Assembly (NCBI GenBank): GCA_947497945.1
Contig: CANMIP010000016.1
Coordinates: forward strand, 62,001-126,000
Origin: an uncultured Tropicimonas sp.
GTDB lineage: Bacteria > Pseudomonadota > Alphaproteobacteria > Rhodobacterales > Rhodobacteraceae
Length of the DNA: 64,000 nucleotides
Reading direction: 5' to 3'
The notes beneath the pieces are model-generated. The model saw nothing but the letters and a program-made list of their open reading frames with translations. It ran no database searches and was not told the DNA's origin. The position numbers and the translations under genes are program-made. Numbering within the stretch: position 1 is the stretch's first letter; each line of letters starts with the position of its first letter. This document shows, piece after piece, positions 44,609 to 53,726 of this stretch.

Positions 44609-46264
44609 TCAAGAATGGCGGCCCGCGAGGCGTCCGCTGAAGAGGCAGCCGCCAAGGAAAGTTCCTTCCAGCGCGTTATAGCCGTGATAGCCGCCGCCGC
44701 CGAAACCGGCCACCTCTCCGGCCGCGAAAAGGCCCGGGAAGACGGTTCCGTCGGGGCGCAGGACACGGGATTCCAGGTCCGTATGAAGCCCGCCAAGGCT
44801 CTTGCGTGTCAGCACGTTCAGCCGGACGGCGATCAACGGACCCTTGCTCTCGTCGAGGATCCGATGCGGGACAGCGGTGCGAGTGAGCTTGTCGCCAAGA
44901 TAGGCGCGGGCGCCGCGGATGGCGGTGACCTGCGCGTCCTTGGCGAAGTCATTGCCGATCTGCGCATCGCGTGCCTCGATCTGTTCAAACAGATGCAGGA
45001 AATCCAGCGGCGTCTCCGGCGTGATGGCGTTCATGCCCTGCACGAGATCCCGCAGGTTTTCGGCGACGACGAAATCTTCGCCATGCTCCTTGAACGCCTC
45101 GACCGGCGCCGGGGCGCCCTTGCCCAGAAGCCTTGCCTTCAGCACCTCTTGCCAGCGCCCGGAGGTCAGGTCCGGGTTCTGTTCCGAGCCGGACAGCGCG
45201 AATTCCTTCTCGATGATCGCCTGGGTCAGGATGAACCAGGAATGGGCGTGGCCGGTGGAAAGGATGCGCTTGAGGGTGGCCAGCGTGTCGAAACCGGGCA
45301 GGCAGGGCGCTTCCATGCGGTTGCCGAGCGCGTCGAACCACATTGAGGAGGGGCCGGGCAGGATGCGGATGCCGTGATTGGGCCAGATCGGGTTCCAGTT
45401 CTTCAGACCTTCGGTGTAATGCCACATCCGGTCTGAGTTGATCGCGCCGGCTCCGGCGGCGATGGCCGTCTCCTGCATCCGTCCGTCGACATAATCGGGC
45501 ACGCCGGCAACCATTTGCGCCGGTGCCGGGCCGAGACGCGCCTCCGGCCAGTGACGGCGGACGAGGTCGTGATTGCCGCCGATCCCGCCCGAGGCGAGGA
45601 TGACGGACTCGGCGCGGCAGGTGAAATCGCCGACCACTTCCCTGTTCGTGCTTTCACCGATCTGGGCAGCGTCTTCGGCCAGGATGTCGCCGGAGACGCC
45701 ACAGACAGTGCCATTCTCGACAATCAGCTCCGTGACACGCCGCCGGGGCACATGGCGCAACCCGCCGGTGAGCACCGCGTCCAGCACCCGGGCCTTGAAG
45801 GGCGCCACGACGCCGGGGCCGGTGCCCCAGGTGATATGAAACCGCGGCACCGAGTTGCCATGCCCGTCGGCCAGCGCGCCGCCGCGCTCCGCCCAGCCGA
45901 CCACCGGGAACCAGCGCAGCCCCAACCCGTGCAGCCAGGACCGCATCTCGCCAGCGGCGAAATCGACATAGGCCTGCGCGAAGCGGCGGGGATTGTCATC
46001 CTCTGGACGGTCGAACTGCGCGCTGCCCATCCAGTCGGACAGGGCGAGGTTTCTACTGTCGCGAATGCCCATACGGCGCTGTTCCGGCGTGTCGACCATG
46101 AAGAGCCCGCCGAGCGACCACTGGGCTTGCCCGCCCAGCGATTGCGGCCCCTCCTGGTCGAGAAGGAGCACCTTGCGTCCCCGTTCCAGCGCTTCGCAGG
46201 CGGCCACGAGCCCGGCAAGGCCCGCACCGACAACGATCACATCGGCTTTGCCTGTCTCTGTCAT
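44609..46264 (-). CDS. FAD-dependent dehydrogenase (KstD / fumarate-reductase flavoprotein-like)
   Basis: This 551-residue flavoprotein begins with the dinucleotide-binding fold VIVVGAGLAGLVAACEALE and later LLLDQEGPQSLGGQAQWSLG. The C-terminal GEVAGFGGGGYHGYNALEG is typical of FAD_binding_2 enzymes. It resembles the branch annotated as FAD-binding dehydrogenase / 3-ketosteroid-dehydrogenase-like. The substrate is unknown and no electron-transfer partner is adjacent. On the same strand, about 215 bases downstream of the dehydrogenase gene at 46481. Confidence 0.85.
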   Translation of the reverse strand: MTETGKADVIVVGAGLAGLVAACEALERGRKVLLLDQEGPQSLGGQAQWSLGGLFMVDTPEQRRMGIRDSRNLALSDWMGSAQFDRPEDDNPRRFAQAYVDFAAGEMRSWLHGLGLRWFPVVGWAERGGALADGHGNSVPRFHITWGTGPGVVAPFKARVLDAVLTGGLRHVPRRRVTELIVENGTVCGVSGDILAEDAAQIGESTNREVVGDFTCRAESVILASGGIGGNHDLVRRHWPEARLGPAPAQMVAGVPDYVDGRMQETAIAAGAGAINSDRMWHYTEGLKNWNPIWPNHGIRILPGPSSMWFDALGNRMEAPCLPGFDTLATLKRILSTGHAHSWFILTQAIIEKEFALSGSEQNPDLTSGRWQEVLKARLLGKGAPAPVEAFKEHGEDFVVAENLRDLVQGMNAITPETPLDFLHLFEQIEARDAQIGNDFAKDAQVTAIRGARAYLGDKLTRTAVPHRILDESKGPLIAVRLNVLTRKSLGGLHTDLESRVLRPDGTVFPGLFAAGEVAGFGGGGYHGYNALEGTFLGGCLFSGRLAGRHS

Positions 46265-46480
46265 ACTGGTCCTCCGCGCAGAGAAAACTACGCGCTGTGT
46301 GCCTGTTCGCCGAGTTGAACGTTACGTCAGGTCGTTTCGAATTCAAGGAGCCGGCACCGCGCGCGAACTCGCGCGGACAAGGGGCTGGCTGCCCGTCCTA
46401 CCTTGTGGTCTGGCAGTGCTTTAAAAACCGATAACCGAAGGCTTGAATCGAGCGAAACCTGTTCGGCAGGTCCCTGCCTC

Positions 46481-47305
46481 CTAGTTGCCCGGTTTCGGGC
46501 GCGGGGTCAGGGCTCGGATCGCCTTGTGGATGTCCTCTGGCAACGTGGTGTTTGCACCGCGGGGGGCGGCGTCGAGCGCGGCCGTGACATCCTTTGCGAG
46601 GATTCCGATCGAATTGTCCTCGGCCCAGCCGTCGCGGGCAAACTCGATCTCGTCCATGCCGCTGGCAAGCCAGTTCTGGCCGGAAGAGGTCTCGATCAGG
46701 GCGAGCAGGCGCTGCTCGTCCAGGCCGGCCGCATCGGCCCAGTCGAGCACGAGCCGGGTCATCACCGTGTGGGAGGCTGCGAGCAGGTTGTTGAGAACCT
46801 TGGCCTGCGCACCACTGCCGAAGGGGCCCATGCGATGGAAATGGGCGCCCATTGCGTCGAAGAGAGGTTGCACCCGGTCGAGCACGGTCTCTTCGCCTCC
46901 GAGCATGAAGCTGAGGCGGCGTTCTCGGGCGGCGATCCGGGCGCCGGACATGGGGGCATCGACACATCTGACATGGCCCGGCAGGCGCTCAGCGAGACCG
47001 CGGACATAGCGCGGCGAGAGGGTCGACGAGATGATCAGGGTCTCAAGCGCCTCTGCGCGGGTGGCCAGCGCGCCCCGGCCGAAAAGCACGTCCTCCGTCT
47101 GGTCCTCGTCGCGGACGACTGTGATCAGGATGCGCAGGTCGCGGGCGAAGGCTTCGGGATCATCCGTGACCGGGACATCATCGCGCAGGCTGTCGGGCGC
47201 GATGTCGTAACCCTGCGACTCGAAGCCGGCGGCGATGAGCGCGGCCAGCATCGGCCCGCCCATGCGGCCGCAGCCCGCCAGGCCGATTTTGCCGAGATCG
47301 GTCAA
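46481..47305 (-). CDS. 3-hydroxyisobutyrate dehydrogenase-like oxidoreductase
   Basis: This 274-residue beta-hydroxyacid dehydrogenase has the nucleotide motif GLAGCGRMGGPMLAAL at the N-terminus, the substrate region DAPMSGARIAA and the catalytic Lys in AKVLNNLLAASH. The start is TTG 47305, overlapping the AAA+ ATPase stop (TTGA), so the two are translationally coupled. The family covers hydroxyisobutyrate, tartronate semialdehyde and imine reductases; the substrate is open. Confidence 0.85.
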   Translation of the reverse strand: MTDLGKIGLAGCGRMGGPMLAALIAAGFESQGYDIAPDSLRDDVPVTDDPEAFARDLRILITVVRDEDQTEDVLFGRGALATRAEALETLIISSTLSPRYVRGLAERLPGHVRCVDAPMSGARIAARERRLSFMLGGEETVLDRVQPLFDAMGAHFHRMGPFGSGAQAKVLNNLLAASHTVMTRLVLDWADAAGLDEQRLLALIETSSGQNWLASGMDEIEFARDGWAEDNSIGILAKDVTAALDAAPRGANTTLPEDIHKAIRALTPRPKPGN

Positions 47306-48612
47306 TGTTCGATATGTTCTTCCTTGACGAACATGTTCTCCCAGGCGCGGTCGATCAGCTCGGGTGTCATCTGGTAGGGGATGCCCTCGTATTCGCAGAT
47401 CGAGATCATCTGGTCGATCAGGAAGATCGGCTGATAGTTCGCGTAGATATTGTCGATGGTCGGGTATTTGTTGCGCAGCAGGTGGATCAGCGTGTCCTGG
47501 TCCAGCGGCATCTTGCGCTTCTTGGCGACCATGGCGAAGATCTTCAGGAAGTCTTCCTGGTTCGGCCCGTCGATCTTGATCTTGAAGAAGATCCGGCGCA
47601 GGGCCGCCTTGTCGAAGATCTCGTTGGGGTGGAAGTTGGTCGAGAAGATCACCAGCGTGTCGAAGGGCACCTCGAATTTTTCGCCCGATTGCAGGGCGAG
47701 GATGTCCTTGCCCTCTTCCAGCGGCAGAATCCAGCGGTTGATCAGCGCCTGCGGCGGGTCTGCCTGGCGGCCGAGGTCGTCGACGATGAAGATGCCGCCG
47801 GTCGACTTGAGCTGCATCGAGGCCTGGTAGGTCCGCGCTGTGGGGTTGTAGACGAGGTCCAGCATCGAGAGCGACAGTTCACCACCGGTGATGACGGTCG
47901 GCCGCTCGCAGCGCACGTAGCGGGTGTCGAAGCGGTTGCCGGTGCGGCGCAGCGAGTTGGGATCGTCCACCTGCTCCTCGGCGGCCGAATGCACGATCGG
48001 GTCATAGACGGTGATCACCTGGCCGGCATATTCGACGGCGCGGGGGATGTAGATCTTGTCGCCCATCGCGTCGCGGATGCCGTTGGAGATCGAGGACTTA
48101 CCATTGCCCGGCGGGCCATACATCAGGATCGAGCGGCCGGCGGAGACCGCCGGGCCGAGCTGGCCGAGCAGGTCATCGGGCAGGACGAGATGGCCCATGG
48201 CGCCGGTGAGCTGGTCGCGGGTGATCTGGATACTTCGGATCGACTGGCGCTTGACCTGTTCGCCATAGATCTCCATCGGCACCGGCATGGCGCCGTAATA
48301 CTCCGACTGGGAGAGCGCATCGAGGGCACGGGCCTTGCCGGTATCGGTGAGCTGGTATCCCATCTCGCCGCCCGAATTGGCGTGCAGGGTGCCGGTGGCT
48401 TCCATGAGCTTCTGCTCGCGGGCGACATCGACCAGTTCCTGGGTGACCGGAATCGGCAGGCAGACGGCGCGGGCCATCTCGGTCACCATTTCGATATTCT
48501 TGCGGAACACGGTCTTGAGCAGGATGTCCCGCATCATGACCAGGGGAAGTTGCATCTCTTCCAGCCGCCTTGGCGCCGGCGGCGCAACCACATTCCCGAC
48601 TTCCATGTTCAT
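47302..48612 (-). CDS. uncharacterised AAA+ ATPase
   Basis: This 436-residue protein has an N-terminal domain of about 150 residues (with DILLKTVFRKNIEMVTEMAR) and an AAA+ core: Walker A GPPGNGKS at 166-173, Walker B GGIFIVDDLGRQ and sensor-like FSTNFHPNEIF. I recall close relatives in Rhodobacterales annotated only as ATPase, and I know no function. I used ATG 48612; an in-frame frame continues upstream without a ribosome site. It is co-expressed with the dehydrogenase at 46481 and diverges from the membrane protein at 48761. Confidence 0.8.
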   Translation of the reverse strand: MNMEVGNVVAPPAPRRLEEMQLPLVMMRDILLKTVFRKNIEMVTEMARAVCLPIPVTQELVDVAREQKLMEATGTLHANSGGEMGYQLTDTGKARALDALSQSEYYGAMPVPMEIYGEQVKRQSIRSIQITRDQLTGAMGHLVLPDDLLGQLGPAVSAGRSILMYGPPGNGKSSISNGIRDAMGDKIYIPRAVEYAGQVITVYDPIVHSAAEEQVDDPNSLRRTGNRFDTRYVRCERPTVITGGELSLSMLDLVYNPTARTYQASMQLKSTGGIFIVDDLGRQADPPQALINRWILPLEEGKDILALQSGEKFEVPFDTLVIFSTNFHPNEIFDKAALRRIFFKIKIDGPNQEDFLKIFAMVAKKRKMPLDQDTLIHLLRNKYPTIDNIYANYQPIFLIDQMISICEYEGIPYQMTPELIDRAWENMFVKEEHIEH

Positions 48613-48760
48613 CTCGTTACCCGCTTGTCCCGTTTCAACGCCCTGTCCAAAGACTTGCCATTCCCGCCCGGAAATCGACACGAATACCTGCGATGCCGCA
48701 GACAGTCCGGAACATGCCGTGCTATTGTGGCCAAAAAAGGGAAGAAAAGAGAGAGCAGGG

Positions 48761-50383
48761 ATGCAGAAACGGGGTTCCATCGCCTTTGGCGGTTTTCTAC
48801 TTGCGCTCTGGGCGGGGCTGAGTGCGGTCCTGTTGGCCAAGGGCGGGCTCTATATCGCCAAGCATGAAGGCGACACGATCCACCTGATCGACATGGTGAT
48901 CCGCCAGAGCCAGGGCGCGTGGCCGCATCTCGACTACATGACACCCATCGGCTGGCTGGCAACAGCGCCCATCGCGCTGTTTGTCGGGCATGGATGGGGG
49001 ATCGGCATGGCTTATCTCGCCGCCCAGGTCCTCTTCGCGGCGGCGCTGATCCCGGCAATCTGGTGGGTCGGTGTCTCGCGGCTGCAGACCGGCTGGGCGA
49101 TGGTCTTCGGAGCCGTCTGTATCTGGCTCTGCCTCGCGATGGTCCACGGCGAGGCGCAGCCGTCGCTTTCGATCTCGATGCATTACAATCGCTGGGCCTG
49201 GGCGCAGGCCTTCCTTGCCATCGCCATCGTCTTCCTGCCGAGCGTCGGGCGGCGCAGCCAGGTCGCGGACGGGCTTGTCCTTGGGCTGACGGTTGCCGGG
49301 CTGGCGCTGATCAAGGTGACCTATGTCGCGGCCTTCTTTCCGGTCATCCTGCTGGCGCTGCTGATGCACCGGCAATGGCGCGCCCTGCTCGTGGCGCTGG
49401 CGACCGGGCTCGCCATTGTCGCGGCGATGACGCTGGCGGCCGGGGCCGGGTTCTGGGCCGCCTATCTGGGCGATCTTTTCGCGGTGACCGGCTCCGAGAC
49501 CCGCGCCCAGCCGGGCCACAGCCTCTACGGCGTGATCGCGGCGCCGGCCTATCTCGGCGGTTCCTTCGCGGCCCTCGCCGCCGTCGTGTTGCTGCGACAG
49601 GCCGGGCGGGACAGGGAAGGGGCGCTGCTGCTTCTGCTGGTGCCGGGCTTCTTCTACGTGACCTACCAGAATTACGGCAACGACCCGCAATGGCTCTACC
49701 TGCTGGGCATCCTGCTCTTCGCGCTGCGCCCGGCGCCGGGCGTGACCAACACTGCGGGCTGGGACATGCGGCAGGCGCTCACGCTTGCAGGCTGCGCGGT
49801 GTTCATGCTCGGGTTGCCATCCGCGCTCAACCTCGCGTTCAGCCCGTTCCGGCATTTCAACGCCCCTGCGGCGGCACATTTGCCGCTCTTCCCGCGCTCG
49901 GCCGAGCATGGAGATATCCACGTTCTGATCGAGCGGAACCGGGATCCGGCGGGAAATATCCGGCTCCCGGCCCTTGCCTCGGCCGTGGCCGTCGCAGACG
50001 CGGACGGTCCGCAGCCGACCGTGTTGAAGGGAGAGGAACTGCCGCTCTGCCGGCTCTCTGGCGGCACGGTCACGGTGTTCGACGGCATCGCGCGGGACCT
50101 GGAAGCGGCCGGCTTTGCAGGCAAGGCGATCTTCGGCGCCGACCTGCTCACCAGCTATTGGCTCTTCGGCGATTTCCAGCGACTGGAGGGGGCGGCGCCC
50201 TGGCGCTATGGCGGCCTGCCGGGGATCGAGGGCGCGAGCCACCTGCTGGTGCCGCTCTGTCCGATGGATGGAAGGGCGCGGCGTTCGGTGCTCGAAGCGC
50301 TGGAGGCGCGCGGCATCGGGCTGGCGGAAGTGCACCGGAACGACGTGTATCAGCTCTACGAACTCCAGCCGGGCGAGGGATAG
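48761..50383 (+). CDS. polytopic membrane protein, GT-C glycosyltransferase-like
   Basis: This 540-residue protein has around nine membrane segments in the first ~370 residues and a soluble C-terminal region of about 150. Between helices 1 and 2 sits HLIDMVIRQSQGAWPHLDYM, resembling the acidic first loop of GT-C glycosyltransferases that use lipid-linked sugars. ATG 48761 follows a purine-rich gagagcaggg. The upstream in-frame region overlaps the divergent ATPase gene and was rejected. The acceptor is unknown; adjacency to prepilin and TPR genes may hint at surface glycans. Confidence 0.7.
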   Translation: MQKRGSIAFGGFLLALWAGLSAVLLAKGGLYIAKHEGDTIHLIDMVIRQSQGAWPHLDYMTPIGWLATAPIALFVGHGWGIGMAYLAAQVLFAAALIPAIWWVGVSRLQTGWAMVFGAVCIWLCLAMVHGEAQPSLSISMHYNRWAWAQAFLAIAIVFLPSVGRRSQVADGLVLGLTVAGLALIKVTYVAAFFPVILLALLMHRQWRALLVALATGLAIVAAMTLAAGAGFWAAYLGDLFAVTGSETRAQPGHSLYGVIAAPAYLGGSFAALAAVVLLRQAGRDREGALLLLLVPGFFYVTYQNYGNDPQWLYLLGILLFALRPAPGVTNTAGWDMRQALTLAGCAVFMLGLPSALNLAFSPFRHFNAPAAAHLPLFPRSAEHGDIHVLIERNRDPAGNIRLPALASAVAVADADGPQPTVLKGEELPLCRLSGGTVTVFDGIARDLEAAGFAGKAIFGADLLTSYWLFGDFQRLEGAAPWRYGGLPGIEGASHLLVPLCPMDGRARRSVLEALEARGIGLAEVHRNDVYQLYELQPGEG

Positions 50384-50596
50384 GGCTGCGGCCCCGCGAG
50401 GGGTACGCGCTTGTCAGGTGGACCGGGTGGGCGGAGACAGGGAGCGAGCCCCTCCGTCGCCTGTTGGCGGCAGGGTGGCTCGGTTTGAGCAGGAACGGTC
50501 CCGGGTTTTGCCAGAGCGGCAGGTTCGGGGCCTGCTCGGGTCTGGGCTCAGTCTGAAAATCCGGTGTCAGGGCGCTACGGAGAGGCACCCGTCGCG

Positions 50597-51097
50597 TCAG
50601 GCGCCGTAGACCGCACCGAGGCCGAGATAGGCAATCAACATCCAGCCGAGCGCCAGCCCCATCGGGAAGTCCTTGCGTTCCCAGCTTTCCCAACCCGGCG
50701 CGGCCTTCCGGATCGCCGGGATCGCTCGCATGGTCCGGTGGACGACAAGCGCTGCCAGCGCGCAAGCAACGTAGATGTAGCAGAACAGTGCCACGTCCCC
50801 GAGCGCAACGAAGGGCGCCATGGCCGCGGCGAACTTGGCGTCGCCGGCCCCCATCAGCCCGACCATGTTGAGGATGAAGCCGGCCACCAGCACGACCAGG
50901 AGATGCAGCCATTGCCAGGCGTAGCTCTCCAGCGGCAATGCGATCGGACCAATGGCGAGATAGACGAAGAACAGCGCCATGACGGCGCGGTTCGGGATCT
51001 TCATGCGGGCCATGTCGTTCCAGCCGACCCAGAGGCCGATCGGGATGACAAAGGGCAGGAACCAGAGCGCAGCGCTGGCGGGAATGTCGAGGGTCAT
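50597..51097 (-). CDS. cpaA: A24 prepilin peptidase, CpaA/TadV type
   Basis: This 166-residue aspartyl membrane peptidase matures Flp-type (type IVb) pilins. The two catalytic Asp motifs are present: WNDMARMKIPN near residue 28 and GLMGAGDAKF near residue 84 (GxGD). It has about six membrane segments and lacks an N-methylase domain, as TadV does. It follows two TPR lipoproteins on the same strand. No pilin or TadA gene is in the window. Confidence 0.88.
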   Translation of the reverse strand: MTLDIPASAALWFLPFVIPIGLWVGWNDMARMKIPNRAVMALFFVYLAIGPIALPLESYAWQWLHLLVVLVAGFILNMVGLMGAGDAKFAAAMAPFVALGDVALFCYIYVACALAALVVHRTMRAIPAIRKAAPGWESWERKDFPMGLALGWMLIAYLGLGAVYGA

Positions 51098-51114
51098 GCC
51101 GGTCTCGGGCCTGT

Positions 51115-51963
51115 TCAGGTGCCGTCAAGCGCGTTGAGAGAATGGACGGCGGCTTCGAAATGCTGAGGATGGGTGTCGATGGCGTCTTCGAGCAGCGAAC
51201 GGCCCATGGAGGTGTCGTTCTGCTTGATCGCGGCCAGCGCGGCGGTGTGCAGCAGCATGGCGCGCTCGGTCTGGGTCATCTCGACGATCGGCATCTGGTA
51301 GTTGCGCTGCGCGGAGCGGGCGAGCACGAGGTTGTTCTTCGCGGTGAACAGGTCCGGCTCATATTGCAGCGCCTCGCCGAAGAGCCGCTCGGCCTCGCGA
51401 TACTTGCCGCGCGAGAGCTTGGAATAGCCCCAGTTGTTGAGCGTCGAGGCGGGTTTTGTGGTCAGGCCGACGGCGGTGTCGTAGAAGCTGTCCGCCTTCT
51501 TCCATTCCTTGTTGCCATCGGCGACCATCGCCTCAAGCTTGTAGCGCTTGAAGGTCTCGTGGGTCGGCGGCACGCTGTCGAGGATCTCCTCGGCCTTGTC
51601 CCAGTCGCCGGCGCGGATCAGCGCATCGGCGTAATCGACGCGGTCGCTGGTGGTCACACCTTCCATCGCGATGACCTTGCCCCAGGCGGCGGCGGCTTCG
51701 GTGTTCTGCTTTGCGCGCACGAGCGACTTGGCGAGGTTGCGCTGCAGGTCGATCCGATCCGGAAACTCCGCGGAGGTTCGCTTGAAATAGGATACCGCTT
51801 CATTGGCATCGGCGACCGTCAGCATCAGGTCGCTGAGGTTGTTTTCGTCAATGACATTCACGTTCTGAAGGGCGCGATCAACTTCGCTTTCGCCGGCTTT
51901 CTGACAGGCCGACAGCGCCATGGCAGTGCCAAGGCACAGGGTGACAAGGGTAATGCGGCGCAT
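51115..51963 (-). CDS. TPR lipoprotein, TadD-like
   Basis: This 282-residue lipoprotein has a signal with lipobox ALSAC and tetratricopeptide-like helices (for example WDKAEEILDSV, ASTLNNWGYSKLSRGKYREA and AERLFGEALQYEPDLFTA). TadD of the tight-adherence system is a TPR lipoprotein that helps the secretin, which fits the next gene, cpaA, 17 bases downstream. The rest of the tad locus is not beside it. Confidence 0.82.
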   Translation of the reverse strand: MRRITLVTLCLGTAMALSACQKAGESEVDRALQNVNVIDENNLSDLMLTVADANEAVSYFKRTSAEFPDRIDLQRNLAKSLVRAKQNTEAAAAWGKVIAMEGVTTSDRVDYADALIRAGDWDKAEEILDSVPPTHETFKRYKLEAMVADGNKEWKKADSFYDTAVGLTTKPASTLNNWGYSKLSRGKYREAERLFGEALQYEPDLFTAKNNLVLARSAQRNYQMPIVEMTQTERAMLLHTAALAAIKQNDTSMGRSLLEDAIDTHPQHFEAAVHSLNALDGT

Positions 51964-51993
51964 TTTTGCGTCCTTTTTACTGCTCGTTCTGCC

Positions 51994-52560
51994 TCATGGT
52001 GTGCTGAGAATGCGGTATTGTCCGCTCCCCCGCCGCACCAACTCGAATTCGTCTTGTTGCTCGGAAGTGTAGGCTGGATTTTCGATATTTGCGAGCGCGT
52101 GCTTCAGATTTTCCTTGATTTCGGCACTTTGGCCACTGTCAAGGGAGAAAGCGACGCGAAATGTGCGTGCGGCCTCGCCGATCTCGCCCTGCTCCATGAG
52201 CACGACACCGAGATTGTTCCAGGCGGCGGCGAAATGCTCATCCTCCTCGATGGCGCGGCGCAATTGGCGCTCCGCCTGGCCGAGGCGACCGAGCTTGAGA
52301 TTGGCCGAGCCGATAGCCGAAAGCACGTCGGCGGTCAGCCCGTGGTCGCCGGCGGCGCGGTAATATTCCTTGAGGGCCAGCTCGTATTCGCCCGCCGCCA
52401 TCATGCGATGGCCGACGATCAGCCCGTCCACGGCATCTTCGACCCCTTCGACCCCGGCTGGCAGCGGGGCGCCTTCGTTCAGCGGTTCGAGACGAGGATC
52501 CTCGCCACAGCCCGCAAGGACGAGACACAGGGACATCAGCAGGAAGGGCGAACGGAACAT
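51994..52560 (-). CDS. TPR lipoprotein, second copy
   Basis: This 188-residue lipoprotein has a signal with lipobox LAGC and TPR units (GEYELALKEYYRAAGDHG, GSANLKLGRLGQAERQL and AAWNNLGVVLMEQGEIGEAA). I chose ATG 52560 with gagg upstream over a longer frame with an Arg-rich extension. It lies 30 bases before the second TPR lipoprotein, forming a TPR-TPR-cpaA unit typical of the distal end of tad clusters. Confidence 0.8.
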   Translation of the reverse strand: MFRSPFLLMSLCLVLAGCGEDPRLEPLNEGAPLPAGVEGVEDAVDGLIVGHRMMAAGEYELALKEYYRAAGDHGLTADVLSAIGSANLKLGRLGQAERQLRRAIEEDEHFAAAWNNLGVVLMEQGEIGEAARTFRVAFSLDSGQSAEIKENLKHALANIENPAYTSEQQDEFELVRRGSGQYRILSTP

Positions 52561-52738
52561 CGAAACCTCGGGCGGGGGCGGTCTTGGCCGAAGTGTTACT
52601 GCAACCGCGCGCCGGGCCAAGTGGCTGATGGGGTGGAAGGACGAGAGGAGCGCCCGGTGTGGCAAAACCGACTCTTCCGGCTTGCGACGGCGGGGGCGGG
52701 CTGTCCGGCGGCGCAGAACTGCGTCCGCGACATGCAAA

Positions 52739-52760
52739 CGGGGGGCAAAGAGCCCCCCGC
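52739..52760 (-). terminator. terminator after the outer-membrane gene
   Basis: cggggggc / gccccccg form a perfect 8-bp stem around a 5-base loop. On the minus strand tttg follows. Confidence 0.75.
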
Positions 52761-52792
52761 GCCGGATTTCAGTCAGGATCTGACGGCTGGCG

Positions 52793-53365
52793 TCAGAACC
52801 GGTAGTTCAGGCCGACCGTCGCCGTGGTGGCGTTGACCTTGTCATAGTCGTTGAAATCCTCGAACCGGTGCGCGGCGACTTCGCCGGTCAGGCTCCAGGC
52901 GTCATCCAGCCTGTGCTCGACGCCGACACCGCCGAAATAGCCCCAGGAATTGCCGAAATCATCGCTGTCGGCATAGGCGGCGCCGGCCGTGGCATAGAGC
53001 ATCGTGCTGCCGAAATCATAGCCGCCGCGAACTTTCAGGCGGGAGAGCGAGCTGAGATCGCCCGCATCGGTCGAGATATCGCCGAAAGTCACATCGGCGC
53101 CGAGACCGACAACCCAGTCGCCGAGATCCCAGTCATACCCGCCCACGATGCCGCCGATCATGCCGTCGCCTTCGAGGTCCTTGGTCAGCTCGCCATAGCC
53201 GAGCTGCAAGCCGAGATAGCCGCCGGTCCAGTCGGAGGCCGGCGTGACGGGGATCGGCGTGGGGACCGGTTCGATGACGGGTTCGGAGGCCGAGCCGGCA
53301 TAGACCGGGGCGGCAATGGCGAGTACGAGGGTGGCACCGAGGGCGCGCTTGGCAAAACTGTTCAT
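52793..53365 (-). CDS. outer-membrane beta-barrel protein
   Basis: This 190-residue protein has a Sec signal (FAKRALGATLVLAIAAPVYA) and alternating amphipathic strands ending with a C-terminal aromatic (GLNYRF), the Omp_beta-barrel/porin-like pattern. It begins with WTGGYLGLQLGYGE. Proteins of this type in alphaproteobacteria are Omp25/heat-resistant-type barrels of unclear role. It is on the same strand as, and about 230 bases upstream of, the TPR genes. Confidence 0.85.
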   Translation of the reverse strand: MNSFAKRALGATLVLAIAAPVYAGSASEPVIEPVPTPIPVTPASDWTGGYLGLQLGYGELTKDLEGDGMIGGIVGGYDWDLGDWVVGLGADVTFGDISTDAGDLSSLSRLKVRGGYDFGSTMLYATAGAAYADSDDFGNSWGYFGGVGVEHRLDDAWSLTGEVAAHRFEDFNDYDKVNATTATVGLNYRF

Positions 53366-53726
53366 CTGTTTCCCTTTCGGAGTGGCTGCACAGGGTCATT
53401 TGGTGCCTCTCATTCTGCGGAGGCAGGGCCCAGATATGGTCGATCCGCGGGTTTCCAATCCTTCGCGCGCCGGTTTTGCATCCGGTTTCAAATCCACGGC
53501 AACCTTGCGCCGATGCCCTTGCGGCATAGGCAGAAAGGCGCTTCTTATGGTTTTGGTCGGGATTGAAAACGCGCCGCCTGCGCCCTAGCGCCGGATCGGG
53601 GGAAACCGAGGCGAGAGACCGGCCGCCAAAGGGATGTCATGGGGGAAGAAATGTGGTCCGCCCCGGGCACAGAACAGGGCCGTCAGGCGCGGGTGGACGC
53701 GTGCTGCATCCACCCGGGCAAGGGCG
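53366..53726. other. 361-base gap, no gene seen
   Basis: The sequence is G+C-rich with short shadow frames only. It should carry the promoter of the beta-barrel gene on the minus strand and the 3' end of moaB. Confidence 0.45.

Noticed and set aside
50384-50596. Search for a pilin gene between the GT-C-like gene and cpaA
   Set aside because: No short frame with a prepilin leader and hydrophobic helix is present in these 213 bases.
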